The position numbers were made by a program, and so were the translations under genes. The notes below the pieces were generated by a model that saw nothing but the letters and a program-made list of their open reading frames with translations, was not told the DNA's origin and did not search any database. From Cyclaneusma minus (taxonomy: Eukaryota; Ascomycota; Leotiomycetes; Marthamycetales; Marthamycetaceae), in assembly GCA_037179335.1 (NCBI GenBank), contig JAKZHN010000005.1, positions 1,178,001 through 1,242,000 of the forward strand: a stretch of DNA of 64,000 bases. Direction: 5' to 3'. Shown piece by piece: positions 13,408 through 23,737 of the stretch. The stretch's first letter is position 1. Every line of letters begins with the position of its first letter.

Positions 13408-13570
13408 TATTACGGCGGAAAATAGGGGTTAGGTAATAATAATATTATTGTATAAAAAATAAAAGATATCCTTAAAGCTTTTTATTTATAGCTGGCTATA
13501 GGCTTGGCGCCAAGGCATATAGGGGTTAAAGGGTGCGCACGTGCCAATTTAAAAAGTTTGTACCGTGATA
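13408..13570 (-). repeat. LTR of gypsy A (right in window, 5' LTR)
   Basis: 163 bp, pairing with 4865-5027. The left terminus is RIP-mutated (TATTACGG) while the right terminus keeps CCGTGATA. The core near 13504-13545 is almost identical to the other LTR. Confidence 0.88.
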
Positions 13571-14140
13571 TAATTTAAGGCTAATTTGGCTATTATATTA
13601 TTTTAAAATTATAATAGGCTTAAAAATTAAATATAAATTAAAAGAAATTAAAAAAAATAAGCTAAGGGTTTATAATAATGCTTTATATAAATTGTTTTTT
13701 AATAGAAAAAACATTAGCGGTTTTATAGCTATGCTTTCAAAAAATTAATATTATAATTAAGCAAAAAGCAAAAAAAAGAACATATTTATTTATAAGGCTA
13801 AATATATAACGGCTATTGCAAATGACAAATAAAAATAATAAATTGCCTAAATATTAAAAAATATTAAATATAATAAGCTGGTAAAAAATAATTTTTATTA
13901 TATAAATATAAAGGGAAATAATTAGGGCATTATAGCTTTTATTAAGAATTTTTAGCTTTATAAAAAGTTTAAGCATATTAATATTGCTTATTATTTTATT
14001 AAAAAGCTAAAAAATAATTGCAAGCAATAAATAATTTATATTAGGATTTAGAATGTAATTGTAAACGGGTTTATTAAAGCTTTATAAAGGGTTTAATTTA
14101 CAAAATTTAAAAAGCTATTAAAACTGAAAAAGAATGGTTT
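13571..14140 (+). mobile_element. Copia C1, 3' part (RNase H end)
   Basis: Continues copia C1 after the gypsy insertion. It aligns with 50.19 kb onward in C2 and about 58.78 kb onward in C3. Translation shows the copia RNase H pattern: LYKLFFNR, ISGFIAMLS, then YKAKYITAIAND and FKHINIAYYFI. These correspond to the TKHIDIRYHFI-type motif and the GFIKAL-type end of copia pol. It is non-functional. Confidence 0.75.
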
Positions 14141-16052
14141 GGGGGAAAAAATAAAGCGCCGGATATAATGGGCATTGGATATAAAGGGATAAAATTATAA
14201 AAAAGCGTTATATTATAATATATAATTTTATAATATATAATATATTATAAACTTTTATAATATAGCCCAAATTAGCTATAATATACTTTGAAAAGAAAAT
14301 GGTTAAAATTTAGAAAAGCTGTATTATTAAAAATTAAGGGAAATATTAAAATGCTTTTTTGGTAATTCGAATTAAATTTCTGCCAAAATACCCTAATTAT
14401 ATGCAAGGGCTACGCCTCCTTGCACGTATAAGCGAGGAAAAAATGCATAATGCCTTTAAGCTGTAGAATAGCCTTTTTTCCTTAATACAATATATTTAAA
14501 GGCTCCAGCCCACGTTGGATTTAAATAAAATTAGGATTTTTTAATTTTATAAAAAAGCCGTTAATCTTAAAAATACGTATTATAAATAATAAAAGCTTGC
14601 TATAATTTAAAAGCTAAAATTTCTAATATAAAATAAAATATAAAAATATATTAAAAAGCCAAAAAAGCAAATTTAATTTTTATTAAATAAGTATATATTA
14701 TGAAAATTAAAATTATTAAAATTATTAAATAATTTACCACTTAGCTAATAGCCCAAAGCTTTAATTAAATATTTGGCAAAAATTACACCAATACTTTTGC
14801 CCCAATTATTTATATAAATTCTTTTCGCCTTTTTCTTTTTATTATTTTTCGCGAAAACTTTAAATATAAACAATTTAATATTAAAAACGCTTTTACTAAA
14901 GCCAAAATAATATTTTAAATTTATTTAAATTCTTTTAAAAAATTTACCACTTTATTAAATTATATTTTCCAAATTTTTAAAAATTTATATAATTTAAAAC
15001 AAATAGCTAAAAATTAAAATCTGCTTATAAGGAAAAATAAAAAATAGGATTTTATTTAAAGCTTTGCCAATCCTTATATTTATAAATATTATTACAGCCG
15101 CCCGCAATAAAAAGCAGCTTATTTAATTTTATTTCCAGCTGTTTTTTAATTTAATATTTTTTTTTTTTTAGAAAAAAATTAATATAAAAATAAAAAAGAA
15201 TTAAAAGGCCAAAATCTTTTATTTCAATTAAAAATCATATTTTTGCTAAATGCTAAAAAAAGTTAATATAGCCAAATTTTAATTTTCAATTAAGCTTATT
15301 TTTATAAATAATTATAAAGCTTTCAAATTCTCTGCCTTTAATAATAAATGCATAAATATTAAAAAATACCAGCAAATTATTAAAAGCCTTATATTGGCTA
15401 TAGTTTTTATTTATTTAAATATTGCCTTTTCAATTAAAAATTAGCCCAATATATAAACGATTTATTAGTCTATTATAGCTATGTCTTAAAAAACGTATTG
15501 CGCTATATTAATTTAATAACTTTTTATAAAATATGCTATAATTTTTTTAAAAAAATTAATAGTTTATTTAAATTCTAATTGGATTAGTAATAGAATTAAC
15601 CAAATAAGCATATTTAGCATTATTGCTATATTTTATAACGGGTCAATATTATAAAAAAATAAAAAACAGCGCTGTATTTTTATTTCTTTTATTAAATCCA
15701 GATATATTGCTTTATTTAATTATGCTAAATAAAATTAATAGCTTGGCCAGATTCTTAGGAATTTGGGATTTTTTTAATTTATTAAAAAAATCCATAATTT
15801 ATTTGTATATTTAAAGACAATTAAAACTTTTTTTATATAAATAAAAAACCAAAAATCCATAAATACTCCAAATATATAAATATAATCTATTATTTTATCC
15901 GAAATTTAAAAAAAAGAAAAAGCTTACAATTAAATATATTTTTATAAATAAAATAATAGCTAATAGATTGATAAAACCGCTTTATTGGATTAAATTTATA
16001 AAAATTTATAAAAATATTGAAATTTATTACGTAAAACCATAAAAAACTGGCT
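14141..16052. other. AT-rich block with a GC-richer patch
   Basis: No gene. At 14400-14520 a less mutated patch contains a hairpin with stems TGCAAGG and CCTTGCA and a GC-rich tail. By position it could be the remnant of the copia 3' LTR, but I find no left partner. The rest is RIP-like AT DNA. Confidence 0.6.
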
Positions 16053-16060
16053 AATTTTAT

Positions 16061-16907
16061 CAGTGTGTGGGAAATTTAAAAACTAGGAATTTAGAGCTAT
16101 ATAATTTAGTTCTAATTAAACTAAGGGGGTCCCTAATTTGTTTTTTAATTTTAATTAAAAAACTATAAAAACTTAAGTTCCATATAAAAAGCTCACTAAA
16201 AGCTGGCATTACAAGCCAAGCTATATTGTAAATTAATTTTTATTTCAAATATTAGAGTATTTTTATTATAATAATTGAAAAATAAAGTAAATGACTCTAA
16301 GATTGAATTTTATAGAGTTTTTTTAAAAAAAAGTGTCAAAGTTAAAGCTGATTTCAAATAGAAATCAAATAATTGGAAATTTATTTTTATCCAAATAAAT
16401 AGTAAAATTAAAAACCTTTATAAGTTTTTAACATTATTCTATTTTTTTAAAAAAATGGAATTTTTTAAAGTCTATAAAGCCAAGCCCCACTATTAAAAAA
16501 ACTAATATACCGCTATTAAAAAAATAAAAATAGAAATCCTAAAAGTGATTTTTAGCAAGGCTAAAAGCAGGGCCGAGTAAATTTTGTAAATAAAACAATT
16601 ATAATTTTATATTCGGGTAAGTAATAGCTTTAATTTTCAAAATTATTAATACTATAAGCAAATATAGCATTTGGTGAATTATTATTAATTATTTTCTAAG
16701 GCCGGGGGTCGGGATTTGCTTCGGCCGGGGCTGTCCGAAGTACTTTTGCATTAAAAATAGGTGTAAAAGTACTTACCCCTTTTACCCCTGAGTTTCTAAC
16801 TAAAAACTGAAGTTTTGGAACTAAACTTGGGACCTCCTTAGTTCGTTAGAAACTTAAGTTTTAAACTTAAGTTTTAGTTTTTCCCTTTTAGTTTCCCACA
16901 CCCTGAA
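16061..16907. mobile_element. Non-autonomous hAT-like element with 8-bp target duplication
   Basis: 847-bp element with terminal inverted repeats CAGTGTGTGGGAAA (left) and CAGGGTGTGGGAAA (right, reverse complement). Similarity continues inward: ACTAAGGGGGTCCC on one side matches ACTAAGGAGGTCCC on the other. It is flanked by AATTTTAT (16053-16060) and AATCTTAT (16908-16915), an 8-bp target duplication with one C-to-T change. TIRs beginning CAG and 8-bp duplications are typical of hAT transposons. No transposase is encoded. The right third is much less RIP-mutated than the left. Confidence 0.82.
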
Positions 16908-16915
16908 TCTTATAG

Positions 16916-17862
16916 GGAAGTATTAAAACATAAATGCAATAGCAGCCATTGTAAAATAGCCATCATGTATAGCTAGACTTAAAAAAAACTAGCGTCCACA
17001 TAATAAAAATATTCTCACTTTGGACTCTCCAGCTATTCTAGTCTTTTTAAATATAATACAACGCTTTTTACACCCTTATTCTATGCCCTCATATCCACTC
17101 ATTTCCAATAAATTTTAAATAAATAGAACTTATTCTAATTTTATAAAATTGGTTTAAAATTTAAAATCTATTATTAAGCTATAAAACTGGCAAAATCTGT
17201 TTTTTTTGCTATTTTTAGCATAGCAAACCATGGCGACCATGGTGGAGCCTTTGAAACCGTGGTTTGGACCAAATAAATTTGGTTTATAGCTTTTAATAAA
17301 TGGTTTCAGACCGTACCGATACGGCTAGGGCCCAAACCGCGGTCTCAGACTATCGGAAACACTGGCTGTCAAGGCTTTGGCCCGTCCACGTGACTAGCCC
17401 TCTAATCGAGCTAGAGGATGAGCGTTGGGTAAGCGGTCCTGCGCCAGCTTAGCGCTATCGAGGCACCTTGTACAGAAGAGCTTCGAGCTCCTACCGACCT
17501 CTTGCTCCCTTGACTGTCGACATACGTCCTAGCTCTCCTGATTGCTCCACTTTATGACAACATCTCCGGTGCGGATATCATCATAGATCTCTATCCACCA
17601 ACTCACGCTTCCTCTTTCTTTCGCCTTCCTTGCGCAGCTGCGCTTACGACTTCCTGATCTTGCACCGCCGATGTCTCTTCCCATTTTGCGCCTTACACCG
17701 CTCTCGCCTTTAAGCTACGCATAGTCGTACGTCTGAGCCATCTTGTTCTCCTCTCGGACCCTTCTTCGACTCCCTGTGCTCTATCGGCCCCCTCAGTCCC
17801 TACATTGCTTGACTATCCCACCGGCGAACCCCGACGAATTTTGCGAAACCTACTCACCAGCA
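16916..17862. other. Transition from AT-rich block to gene island
   Basis: Base composition changes from AT-rich to normal between about 17200 and 17400. The changeover contains imperfect inverted motifs (ACCATGG twice near 17230; AAACCG/CGGTTT-like words near 17260-17350). Beyond 17400 the DNA is GC-normal and pyrimidine-rich, but no gene is supported before the DUF6604-like fragment. Confidence 0.6.
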
Positions 17863-18132
17863 ATGCCACTTACTTCGACGTACGCCCGTTACAAGAAGGG
17901 CACTGCCAACGCGGTACAATGTATGGCAACAACTGCGCGGTGGATTTCCTCTGGTTCCTTTTCCGGCCAGAAACCTTGCCAAGTAGCTCTGCTTCGGCCG
18001 AGGGATGGCGGCTACTTTACCTATAAATCTGGGGATTTTGACGGTCCCGCGCGGCTCTGTCGCGAGATCATCCGCCGCCGTCCTCTAATTGAATTCACGA
18101 CACCGCAGCTGCGAGGAAACGCGTCCGTCTGA
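17863..18132 (+). pseudogene. DUF6604-like N-terminal fragment (upstream copy)
   Basis: An 89-codon reading starting MPLTSTYARYKKGTANAVQ closely parallels the start of the next gene fragment (NYSRYKIGTTFVVQ). Both share the pattern Y-x-R-Y-K-x-G-T-x-x-x-V-Q followed by a TTAR/STAAR motif. This N-terminal pattern fits the fungal DUF6604 family as I remember it, whose function is unknown. After about residue 30 the similarity is lost and the frame ends. It is either a truncated duplicate or a first exon whose continuation has decayed. I infer a broken tandem copy. Confidence 0.45.
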
Positions 18133-18748
18133 GCTCATGGATAAAACAAAACCCATTTGCATACCTCGTGGGCACCTACCATTATCAATCGCCCATTATC
18201 CGTTGTCCTGCTTTCTGTCTTTGCGAAAAGATTTCGAGGCAGAGCAACCCGACCGTCACTCACCAAATACCTGGTCCTCTACATTGAGTTCGTCCAGTTC
18301 ATCAAGCTCATACTTCGATCTTCGTCCACCTGGCTTGTCGAGCTGGGGCGCTGCCTCGTCTCCTGCGCCAGCCCACGGCTCTGATTCCCTAGGCGTCTGC
18401 CATTGCTGAAATCTCAGACTTCTCGAGGTTCTCTAAGCTTTCAGGTATGTCAAGTCGCTCTCCTCATCCTCGTCCAGCGCCCTAACAGCTTTCAGGCTTA
18501 CCAACTGGATCTGGTCCTCTAGGCTTCTGCAACCGCGTTGAGTGAACCCAGGCTTGCGGGGCGCTTTGGTGTCCCCAGGCTGGTCCTTTGATCTCGGAGC
18601 TTCAATCGTCAACCTGCCCTCCTGAGCCTCGTCCATCACGCCGAGTGCTTCTAGGCCTGTCAAGTCGCGCTGGTACCTGAGATCTTTCTGGGCGCTTAGG
18701 TCTATCCGCTCCACTCTACCCTTTTGGCTTGTTGCAATCTACGTCAAG
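18133..18748. other. No supported gene; loosely repetitive
   Basis: Between about 18320 and 18700, words like CAGGCTTGTCAAG, CTAGGCCTGTCAAG and CCTCGTC recur at irregular spacing, suggesting an imperfect tandem array. Open frames on both strands are short and unrecognised. Confidence 0.4.
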
Positions 18749-19640
18749 ATGTCTTGCGGCAACTATTCCCGCTATAAAATTGGAACAACTTTTGTTGTAC
18801 AGTTTCTGTCCTCTACAGCAGCGAGATACGGTTATAAAAGAATCAACGATAACGAAGCAATCCCTCCACCATCTGGGGGAGCCTTCCGTCGGGGACACAG
18901 CCGTGAGAATTCTACCCTGAGAAATACCGATGCCTTAGTATCTCCCGACAATGGTCTCAACTCATCAACGCTCTCCAAGAGTACAACCTTCCCTACGTCG
19001 ACTCCGCCTACTGGCGCACTGGGTCCTGGTGCGGCTCGCGCTGCAGAACAGCCTATACGCCAACCTTATGGCCCCACCCTTGCTCGAGGAAATTCGCGGC
19101 ACCCCAACGACGGGATGCCTCGACCGCAAGAATTTTGCAACCCGCCAAAGTCGAATTGCTGTTCAGAGCATAGCCAAGGATGCGAAAAAGGAGGCGAGGA
19201 AGAACAAGAAGAAATGTCAAAGACGCTACATGAATGCCAGCGACGCCCGGAAGGACCAATCATTGAGCGTGCCGCCTCCTGCTATCAAAAAGCCTTCGGC
19301 AAAGGAGATCCTCACTTTGGCAAAGTGGGTCGCACATTACGCACCCCATGAAATCGCTCCCTCTGGTGTATTGACCGTTCTTCCGGATGTCATGTACCAC
19401 CGCCGCGCTTATTATAGCCTCTACACCAGTCAAGATCCGGCCACATTGGCTGCAAACAACAGCCACGCTTACTTCCTATACGGCCTAGAATATGTCGATA
19501 ACATCCTCCGCGAGGCGGATCGCCGTGAATCGACTCGACCAGCTAGATTGATTCAAGAAGACGAAGTTTCGCCAGATATCAACGCTACTTACGAAGGAGG
19601 TGGCTTCTTCGGAGTCCTTGACTCAGAGCAAACACTTTGA
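18749..19640 (+). pseudogene. DUF6604-like gene, N-terminal domain, frame-broken
   Basis: The first frame starts MSCGNYSRYKIGTTFVVQ with a STAARYGYK motif, typical of the start of DUF6604 proteins. The second part lies in another frame (open 18951-19640): SIAKDAKKEARKNKKK, then EILTLAKWVAHYAP and SHAYFLYGLEYVDNILREA. This matches the DUF6604 pattern of a basic linker, a LAEWIA-like helix and a SHxxFxxVLExVRxxL block. The two parts need a frame change around 19000-19140, either a missed intron or a frameshift. The domain has no known activity. The following 1.1 kb is full of stops, and the C-terminal half of the family appears at 20797. I read the locus as one degenerate gene. Confidence 0.6.
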
Positions 19641-20796
19641 TTTCCTCTAAGATTATATCTGTCCCGGGAACTTGGAGTCGGAATCATGAGCACGTGATGG
19701 GGAGCGGGAGAGTAGTACGTGAGCTGAAGATTGGAGTTGGAATCGTGAGCACTGACGAGGAGGGCTTGCCAGCCAAGTCGCTCGAACAGCCGGTACTTCT
19801 CACTCAAGTGACCAGGTATCTCTCCTGAAGTGGATCTGCTGCATCTTGGAAACACCGTCCTACCCGCCTCCGACTATGACCGAGAGTCCCTCAATTCTGG
19901 TCAAGAGCATTTTGCATCTCTTAACCACGGTATTGTGTATGTCCAAGAATTCTTTAGCGAGCTCCAGCGCTTGGATGCTCAATGCACTCAAACAGCGGTA
20001 GACGTCTCATGTCTGTTGAGCTGTCATGGGTTTCCCAGCTTTAGCTTGCCGCTTGGATATAACCATCACACCATAGAGCAAGTGCTCTAAGTTGCCGCCG
20101 TTTTAGAAGCTGCTAAAGACTTTTATGAGACGTCGCGGTTTTGGATTGTCCTCATATCTAAGTACTTAGACAAGATTCGACGTATCTTGACTTCAGTCCC
20201 AAATCAGAACTGCACATTACCCTTGTTCTTCTCCGTTTACTTTGCATGTGATAATTTAGGAACATAATACTTCTTTTCGCCCATGCCCTCGCATTAGAGA
20301 TTCAAAGCGGAAATGCAGGATTTCCTGTGAACTCGTAAAATTTACCGTAAGCTCACTAAAAATCGAGATGTCGCTTCTGTCTCCCGGCGAATTGAAGGCG
20401 GGCAACTAAAGACGCACTTGACTGTGATGTCGCTGTTAACTTTTTCCTTCGTCTATGTTCACCTTGTTCTCCGCGGGCTCTTCCAATTCTGCCTCACCTC
20501 CTTTATAGAATATGTAGGACAAAATAATGAATCCAACACGAGGGAAATATACCTTATGTTATTAACTTTGATCTTCTTTTATTTATTAATAGATATCTAC
20601 CGATCAGGCACTGAAGGATCCATTCAAATCTCAAATGGTCACCATCTCATCTACTAGTGGTGGGTATGGACGTCAGCGAGCCCGCTCTTGTTCAACGTCA
20701 ATAATATTTTCACTGAGAGGCCACTCAAACATGATACCGAAGGAAAATATCCCAAGCCAGCTTGTTATTGCGTGAAGAATCCACCGATCATCCAGG
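19641..20796. other. Decayed middle of the DUF6604-like locus
   Basis: Only short frames with scattered stops. One 86-codon frame (19830-20090) contains FASLNHGIVYVQEFFSELQR, which could be a remnant of the central domain, but this is weak. 20418-20660 is more AT-rich than its surroundings. Confidence 0.45.
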
Positions 20797-22660
20797 ATGT
20801 CCGAGCGACCGAAACATCCAACCGCCGAATCTCTCGCCGCTCTTGAGCCGCGGGTCCAGTCACAGGTTCAATCTTCCACTGAACTTGGACTCCTCTCTTT
20901 AGCAGCTACCAGTCTCACGGTAATGCGCGAAGTCTTCGCGAAGCCGGCCCCTATCATCAACGAAGCGGAGCAAGAGTCTTTGATTGTTGACAAAGATAAG
21001 TGGTACAAGCCTTATCAAGCCTACCCTGGAGACACCAGAGGATGTGGATCAGATGAGAACGGAAGACCAGCCTGAGTTTGCAAGCTACTTGGAACGAACT
21101 TGTGCCACCACGTATTCCGCTCTTTCGAAGCTTTTACCACGATTAAGCAAGATGATGCAAAACCCGAGAATATGCGAGGACGGTCAAAAAAGCGCAGCGA
21201 CAGAAGACGGCGGCCTTTTCGAGCTAGTATCGATGGTTTTTATGGTTGATGAAAGCTTTCTCATTACTGATTTCCTGACTAAGGGGTTACTTGCCATGAT
21301 AAAAGAGCAAACGATTCCCGTTTGGCTTGTTTTGGCGTGCCGGCTCCATATGGATATTGTCGAAAATATGCCTACCACTGAGACGCCTATGCCCCTTCAA
21401 AATCTGAGGGCTGCTGGAGCCCGCATGGTGCACACCAAGAGACAACTCGATGACTTCGACAAGAGTGTCGGGGCATATTGGAAGAGGGAGTTTGCAGAGG
21501 AGATGGATGAGAAATTCGGAGAGATTGAAAGATGGGTGAGTAATTCCCATAACCTGTTCATTTCCTCCGGAAAGTAAGACAATGCTGACGATAAAACTTG
21601 TCGATAGGTCGTCGAAGACCGGTTTGCCGAGCTTATCTCCAACTACCTGAAGAAAAATCGACATTTGAAAGGACATGTCAACGAACAGCCATGGTCGCTC
21701 CTCTCCCAGCATCCCCTCCTTTGTGGGGTAATGCATTTGTACGTTTCAACAACATTCAATGAGTACGGAAACGAATTAGCAAATCGGTGGGGCATTCTGC
21801 CCCCAGTCTTGCATTTGTACAATGCAGTCAAACAACAATATTTCTCGGAAGACATCGCATGGGAGGACCTTGAGCGTATCATGCAAATCCAAGACATCAA
21901 GAAGATGTTCAAGGGCGAGTACCCGAAAGACGTGGCATCAATGTGGAAGAAGTACTGCTTAATGTTGGGGATGAGCGTAACAGCTTTTGCGAAGGATCGC
22001 CGGGGTGGAAAAGATGACGACTTCGTTCCCATGAATAAGAAGCACCAGCGAGGTCGTGGCAGCGAAGACAACTGGTTGATCAGTACGGCCGAGCTGACTA
22101 GCGTCATGAAGCCGCGGGAGCTGTATGACCAGCGTGTGGTTGAGCTTGGACCCGTGAAGGTTGAGAAGCTTTTCAAAGCAGCCGATAGGAGTGGCAAAGC
22201 GGTACCGACTTCGCAGACACGCACGTTACGACAGTCCCTTGTTGCACTTGAAGAGTACGTCGAATCGCAAACGCTCTCGATCAATATCGACTACATCGCC
22301 GTCAGCCTTCGCTGTTACCGGATGCTCAACCAAATTCACGATACCGTGTTTAGCGACCTTGCGGGAGAGTTTGGCGAGGCCGTCATACGGCAAAGTAAGA
22401 CGCATTCTCATAAGAATCTTGCAGGTTATATTCTCGGATGGGAGGCTCGGAAGGAGGACGACGTTCTTACAAGGAGAACGCCCGATATGGGCCTGAGGAA
22501 GATGACTTTGGGAAAGGCGAAGAGCATTTTGAAGGAGTATGCTGAGAGGGAGGGTGGAAAAGAGATGGAGACGGCCAGACGTCTCTGCCCAACCTTGAGT
22601 CCATCACCGGGACATGGAGCTGTTGGCGAGGGATCTGGGACCGTAGTTGAATATCGGTAG
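20797..22660 (+). pseudogene. DUF6604-like gene, C-terminal half
   Basis: Open frame 20797-21075 starts MSERPKHPTAESLAAL. The reading then moves by one base into the frame carrying PEDVDQMRTEDQPEFASYL, and I find no intron that explains it. A clear 72-bp GT-AG intron lies at 21536-21607 (GTGAGT...GATAG), joining EIERW to VVEDRF and opening a long exon to the stop at 22660. The text around HPLLCGVMHLYVS, LHLYNAVKQQ and AFAKDRRG resembles the C-terminal half of full-length DUF6604 proteins (memory-based, not searched). If the frame change is real the gene is dead. If the start at 20797 or a later one is used, a truncated product is possible. Nothing in it indicates a catalytic role. Confidence 0.6.
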
Positions 22661-23737
22661 GGACGAGATCAGGCGACCGCTACGGTTTCATAAGGGAGGG
22701 TTTCTTTCTTTCTAGCAACAGAGGTGCCGTGGATTACGAGCGGGAGTTTGTAACTTCCAGCTCCACTGCTGGCGAAGAAGGAATTTGTGGGATAGCTTGG
22801 TAGCTGTTATTGTCTGTTCTATGTTCAAATTAGTGTGCTATCCAACGGGATGAGGTAGCTTTTGACGTTTGTGAATGTGGAATATCACGTGATTCTCTCG
22901 AGAAGTCATCTTGACCTATCTGATGCCATTGCGAAATAGTACATCATGGCAGTCATACATGGGGAAGGTAATTTTCCGATGTCCTCGCAGAACTGGCTCG
23001 AAGATGACACCGTCATGTCATTGCATGTACGTTATTGATACAAGCGTCGGCCCTTTGATAACGGAAGCGGCTGATGAGTTGAGGAAAACGGGAGTCAAGT
23101 CGGTGAAAATGACTGGAGATTCTCGCGGGAGCTGTGCTGAGTGAGTAGCCATCGACATTCATGGCCTATTCCGTCTGTCCTTTTGAGAGGCGAGAAATGA
23201 TTCGACAGTCGACTGCGGGGGATGTTGGAGCTAAGACCTGATGATTGGGTGGAATCTCGACATGGAAAACGATATCTGCGTTTGAGTTAGGACACGGTAA
23301 TTGGGTGGAATTTCGACACGGAAAAGAATATCGGGGAGAGGAGCTGGTGTTAAGAAACCATCTTGCGAATGCCCAGACACCTCTATCTGACTAAAAGGCG
23401 TAGGTCGACCAAACCATGCTTGCACCGCAGTTGTGATATTCTTTGAGAAGGGGAACGGAGGTGACAAAAGGGTCTGGCAATGGAGTGTGGTTCAAAGCTT
23501 GGGTTGAGGGCTCAGCATGAGAAGGAGTACATCATTCCAGAGGAAAGTAGCAGCCATGAGATAGAACTCAGCGGTTGGGGGACTGTTTGGCACCAACTTG
23601 GAAGTTACCACTCGAATCGGACATCCGGCAATGAGAGTTACTTCAGCACTTGGCGCCCGATAACAAGAGTGAATAGTATTTCACAACGTCCTATCCTTCC
23701 ATCGGAACCATCAATCGATCCTCATACCTCCAATCCA
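22661..23737. other. Intergenic, no supported gene
   Basis: Separates the DUF6604-like remnant from the 3' end of agdC. It holds short random frames and one 33-bp direct repeat (23244-23332). Nothing else recognisable. Confidence 0.6.
23244..23332. repeat. 33-bp direct repeat, 56-bp period
   Basis: ATTGGGTGGAATYTCGACAY followed by GGAAAA and ATATC occurs at 23244-23276 and 23300-23332 with a few C/T or G/A differences. Confidence 0.7.

Larger units (their letters stand above)
4865..13570 (-). mobile_element. Ty3/gypsy retrotransposon A nested in copia C1
   Basis: Bounded by direct repeats of 163 bp each (4865-5027 and 13408-13570). Each begins TGTCACGG or its RIP form and ends CCGTGACA or its RIP form, giving classic TG...CA inverted termini. 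Pol reads on the minus strand: gag-like near 13060-12450, reverse transcriptase near 8215-7990 (YRDLNSIIIKNFYLF), RNase H near 7450-7200 (ALGAVLLQYNNNG pattern), and integrase near 6120-5850 (ITPFFANYSYYFQMGIKPF). Flanking 5-mers are GAATT and TAATT, an imperfect target duplication. The 8.7-kb length includes an inserted 2.2-kb piece of another gypsy family, so the native element was about 6.5 kb. All reading frames are broken. Confidence 0.85.
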
